Source: Maribacter algicola
GTDB taxonomy: Bacteria > Bacteroidota > Bacteroidia > Flavobacteriales > Flavobacteriaceae
Length of the DNA: 64,000 nucleotides
Direction of reading: 5' to 3'
Assembly: GCF_003933245.1 (NCBI RefSeq)
Contig: NZ_QUSX01000002.1
Location: forward strand, 558,001-622,000
This document shows positions 61,437-64,000 of the stretch, one piece after another (the first letter of the stretch is position 1; every line of letters starts with the position of its first letter). The notes beneath the pieces were generated by a model. The model saw nothing but the letters and a program-made list of their open reading frames with translations, made no database searches and was not told where the DNA came from. The translations under genes were made by a program, and so were the position numbers.

Positions 61437-62501
61437 TTAAATTTTATTTGTTCTGGTGAGCAGCATATAATCCGCCAGGACCAATGCGGTCATGGCTTCA
61501 ACTATAGGAACGGCCCTAGGTACTACACAGGGATCGTGCCTTCCCTTTCCCTGAGTTTTCACTATATTTCCTCCCTTGTCTATGGTCTCATACCCTTGTA
61601 TGACCGTGGCAACAGGCTTAAAGGCAACATTAAAATAGATGTCCATACCATTGCTGATGCCCCCTTGGACGCCCCCACTGTGGTTGGACTTCGTTGAACC
61701 ATCAGTGTTAAAGGGGTCATTGTGCTCGCTACCCTTCATGGTCACCCCTTCAAACCCACTCCCATATTCAAAACCTTTTACGGCATTTATGGATAACATG
61801 GCCTTTCCCAATGCTGCATGAAGTTTATCAAAAACAGGTTCTCCCAAGCCAACCGGTACATTCTTGGCCACACAGGTAATTACCCCGCCTATGGTATCTC
61901 CCTCTTTTTTTATCTTTCTTATATAATCCTCCATTTTTGAGGCCATCTCTTGATCGGGACATCTAACCATATTATCTTCGGCAGAATGCAAATCCAACTC
62001 CAAATAACTCTTCTCCATTTTAAGCCGGCCGACTTGTGAAACAAAGGCGTTGATTTCGATTCCCTTTAAAAATTGTTTGGCAATGGCTCCGGCCACTACC
62101 CTACTGGCGGTCTCACGGGCAGAACTCCTACCACCGCCCCTGTAGTCCCTAAACCCATACTTCTGATCGTAGACATAGTCTGCATGTGAAGGCCTATAAG
62201 AATCCTTAATATGGCCATAATCCTGGGATTTCTGGTTGGTATTGTGAATAGCGAAACCTATGGGAGTACCTGTAGTCTCGCCCTCGAATACGCCGGAATA
62301 AAACTCGACCGAATCCGGTTCCTTTCGTTGCGTCACAATAGCGGATTGGCCAGGTTTTCGCCTGTCCAAGTCCTTTTGTATCAATGCCAAGTCCAACGTA
62401 ATACCGGCTGGACAACCGTCCAGAACCCCACCAATGGCCTTACCGTGAGATTCACCAAAGGTCGTTACCCTAAAAATATTTCCAAAGGAATTGCCAGCCA
62501 T
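61437..62501 (-). CDS. aroC: Chorismate synthase
   Basis: 354 residues with the three chorismate synthase signatures: [40 protein letters not shown] and [17 protein letters not shown]. It makes chorismate from EPSP using reduced FMN, the last shikimate step. The length is normal. Confidence 0.97.
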   Translation of the reverse strand: MAGNSFGNIFRVTTFGESHGKAIGGVLDGCPAGITLDLALIQKDLDRRKPGQSAIVTQRKEPDSVEFYSGVFEGETTGTPIGFAIHNTNQKSQDYGHIKDSYRPSHADYVYDQKYGFRDYRGGGRSSARETASRVVAGAIAKQFLKGIEINAFVSQVGRLKMEKSYLELDLHSAEDNMVRCPDQEMASKMEDYIRKIKKEGDTIGGVITCVAKNVPVGLGEPVFDKLHAALGKAMLSINAVKGFEYGSGFEGVTMKGSEHNDPFNTDGSTKSNHSGGVQGGISNGMDIYFNVAFKPVATVIQGYETIDKGGNIVKTQGKGRHDPCVVPRAVPIVEAMTALVLADYMLLTRTNKI

Positions 62502-62785
62502 AATCGTTTTTGATAATTGATACCTGCAAATGTAAATTTTAAATGCTTTACGGAAAAATATACGACTTCCTTAAACTTAAATTAACCTATTTTTTTGGCA
62601 GATAATGATAATTTAACGGTATCCTCATCAATTGATGATACAACGGTTAGTCATCCTATATACCATTAGGTTTAATTTTGTGGTAGTTTATGGAAAGAGA
62701 CTCCCAGAAGTATTTTGTATTGAATTCTAAATATTCTAGACTTGGAAGTGATTGAGTATTGGAATATTGAGCTAAATCTAAATTT

Positions 62786-63640
62786 GTGAAAAAAAGAAAG
62801 TTGGAAATTGCCGTTATTTCGGACGTGCATCTAGGTACGTATGATACCTATGCCGATGAACTTCTGGCCTACTTGTGCAGTATCCAGCCCAAAATTCTTA
62901 TACTTAACGGTGACATCATCGATATCTGGCAGTTTAAGAAAAGTTACTTTCCCACCTCCCATTTGAACGTTATCAATAGAATTGTTTCCATGGCCTCCAA
63001 GGGCACTGAGGTCCATTATATTAAAGGAAACCACGATGTTGCACCCAAAACCCTTGCCAATATATCCTTGGGAAACATAAAATTCTCACGCAAGCTGGTC
63101 TTGAACTTGGACGGCAAAAGAACCTGGTTTTTTCATGGTGATGTTTTTGATATTCCATGGATCGATGGCAAAAAGGTAGCAAAGCTTGGGAGTTTTGGTT
63201 TCAGTGTGTTGATAAATCTCAACAGACTGAATAACTGGTTCTTAAAAAAACTGCGTAAGGAAAAGTATTCGTTGGTGAAAAAAATCAAGCAGGACGAGAA
63301 AAAGTCCGAAAGGTATATTTCAAACTTTGAGAAAACTGTCATCAATGTAGCCATGCACCATCGATTCGACGCTGTCGTTTGTGGTCATATACACACACCC
63401 AAAAAAGAGCTAATTGAAAAGCGTAACGCCAGGGTAACCTATCTCAACTCCGGCGATTGGGTGGAAAACCTTACAGCCTTGGAATACTCTTTAAAGCGCT
63501 GGAAAATGTACCATTACAAAAACGATAAGCTGTCCCCTTTTTTTATGGACGAAGCTTTAAAGGAGATGAACCTCGATCAGCTTATCGCTTCCATTGAGCT
63601 AAAGGAAGAGCAAAAAAAGATTTCACCCCCACAAGCCTGA
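62786..63640 (+). CDS. LpxH-like metallophosphoesterase
   Basis: 284 residues from GTG 62786 (MKKRKLEIAVISDVHLGTYDTYADELLAYL). Metallophosphoesterase motifs are SDVHLG, NGDIIDIWQFKK, KGNHD, FFHGDVFD and GHIHTPKKE. The Bacteroidota form of UDP-2,3-diacylglucosamine diphosphatase for lipid A synthesis has this shape. A different phosphoesterase role cannot be excluded. The stop touches the convergent next gene. Confidence 0.87.
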   Translation: MKKRKLEIAVISDVHLGTYDTYADELLAYLCSIQPKILILNGDIIDIWQFKKSYFPTSHLNVINRIVSMASKGTEVHYIKGNHDVAPKTLANISLGNIKFSRKLVLNLDGKRTWFFHGDVFDIPWIDGKKVAKLGSFGFSVLINLNRLNNWFLKKLRKEKYSLVKKIKQDEKKSERYISNFEKTVINVAMHHRFDAVVCGHIHTPKKELIEKRNARVTYLNSGDWVENLTALEYSLKRWKMYHYKNDKLSPFFMDEALKEMNLDQLIASIELKEEQKKISPPQA

Positions 63641-64000
63641 TTATTTTAGGGCCTTCGCCAGTATGCTTACCGGGTGTTGGGCTATTCTTTTTGTACCATC
63701 GAATATTTGATGCCTGCAACTGGTACCGTTTGCTGCGATAATGGTGTCCGGTGCCGAATTGTTTATGGCAGGAAACAGTTTCAATCCCCCTACTTTCATA
63801 CTGGTCTCGTAATGCTCCTCCTCGTAACCAAAGGAACCTGCCATACCACAGCAACCAGAAGGTATTATGGTAACCTTGTAATTTTTTGGCAGATTGAGGA
63901 TGTCAAAAGTCACTTTTTGGTTGCTCAACGCCTTTTGATGACAATGGTTATGAATTTTGACATCGGCGGAATCCTCTGTAAACATAGATGCATCTAGTCT
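63641..64000 (-). CDS. Fe-S/FAD oxidoreductase, C-terminal part (runs off window)
   Basis: The last 120 or so codons of a gene that enters from the right edge; the frame stays open to 64000. NHCHQKALSNQ, PSGCCGMAGSFGYEEEHYETSM and IAANGTSCRHQI are the CCG-type cysteine-rich motifs of GlcF, and of the C-terminal domain of large FAD-linked D-lactate or glycolate dehydrogenases. The N-terminal FAD part would lie off-window. Confidence 0.88.
   Translation of the reverse strand, partial: RLDASMFTEDSADVKIHNHCHQKALSNQKVTFDILNLPKNYKVTIIPSGCCGMAGSFGYEEEHYETSMKVGGLKLFPAINNSAPDTIIAANGTSCRHQIFDGTKRIAQHPVSILAKALK

Overview
The window looks like chromosomal DNA of a marine Flavobacteriaceae bacterium (Bacteroidota). 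The genus cannot be fixed from sequence alone. The signs are Bacteroidota-type families (DUF5916 barrel protein, DUF4251, DUF6340, DUF1835, MutS2 without Smr), lipoproteins with acidic surface-export-like residues after the lipid Cys, A-rich leaders without Shine-Dalgarno, one clean TTG-N20-TAnnTTTG promoter, and a flavobacterial type III polyketide operon. No tRNA, rRNA, CRISPR array or transposase gene was seen.

Layout. 1-3.9 kb: two exported beta-barrel-like proteins, an alpha/beta hydrolase and a class-C beta-lactamase-fold serine hydrolase. 4-5.5 kb: a decayed stretch with a frameshifted YpfJ-type metallopeptidase and a truncated DinB-like gene. 5.6-13.1 kb: a contractile injection system (CIS) cluster with AAA+ ATPase, DUF4255 cap protein, an unknown, sheath, tube, VgrG, PAAR and a small beta-rich protein. 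It has no recognisable baseplate, LysM or tape-measure genes, and its sheath gene has no ATG/GTG/TTG start at the expected place. 13.1-19.3 kb: a very AT-rich 1464-residue protein with a C-terminal CHAT protease domain, alone between two direct copies of a hairpin-rich module of about 345 bp. This is the clearest candidate mobile cassette or undescribed system.

19.3-30.4 kb: ordinary genes (DUF5916, sortilin/VPS10-like propeller, FKBP, TolB-like propeller, HPF, nitroreductase, TerC). 30.4-36.6 kb: a tightly packed eight-gene minus-strand operon (FAD oxidoreductase, methyltransferase, type III PKS, reductase, dehydratase, ketosynthase, ACP, membrane protein). It probably makes a modified alkyl-resorcinol or alkyl-pyrone from a dedicated fatty starter. 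36.6-49.3 kb: OmpA and lipocalin lipoproteins, fused BCKDH E1, 2OG-Fe oxygenase, SUI1, nucleoside phosphorylase, Ung, MutS2 and others.

49.4-57.3 kb: a second accessory system. Two adjacent lipoproteins of the cholesterol-dependent-cytolysin-like family, one with a C-terminal hemopexin-like propeller, each end in the same 42-nt hairpin terminator. They are divergent from two membrane TPR-HTH regulators whose last 133 residues are identical. The intergenic gap holds five exact ATGGACAA repeats, mostly in 11-bp-spaced pairs. This looks like a regulated pore-forming toxin locus. 57.4-64 kb: housekeeping genes (DCC protein, DUF1206, QEGLA peptidase-like protein, DAACS symporter, chorismate synthase, LpxH-like phosphatase, Fe-S oxidoreductase C-terminus).

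A palindrome with core ATCGTATACGAT recurs at five sites in the right half and is not explained by the genes.
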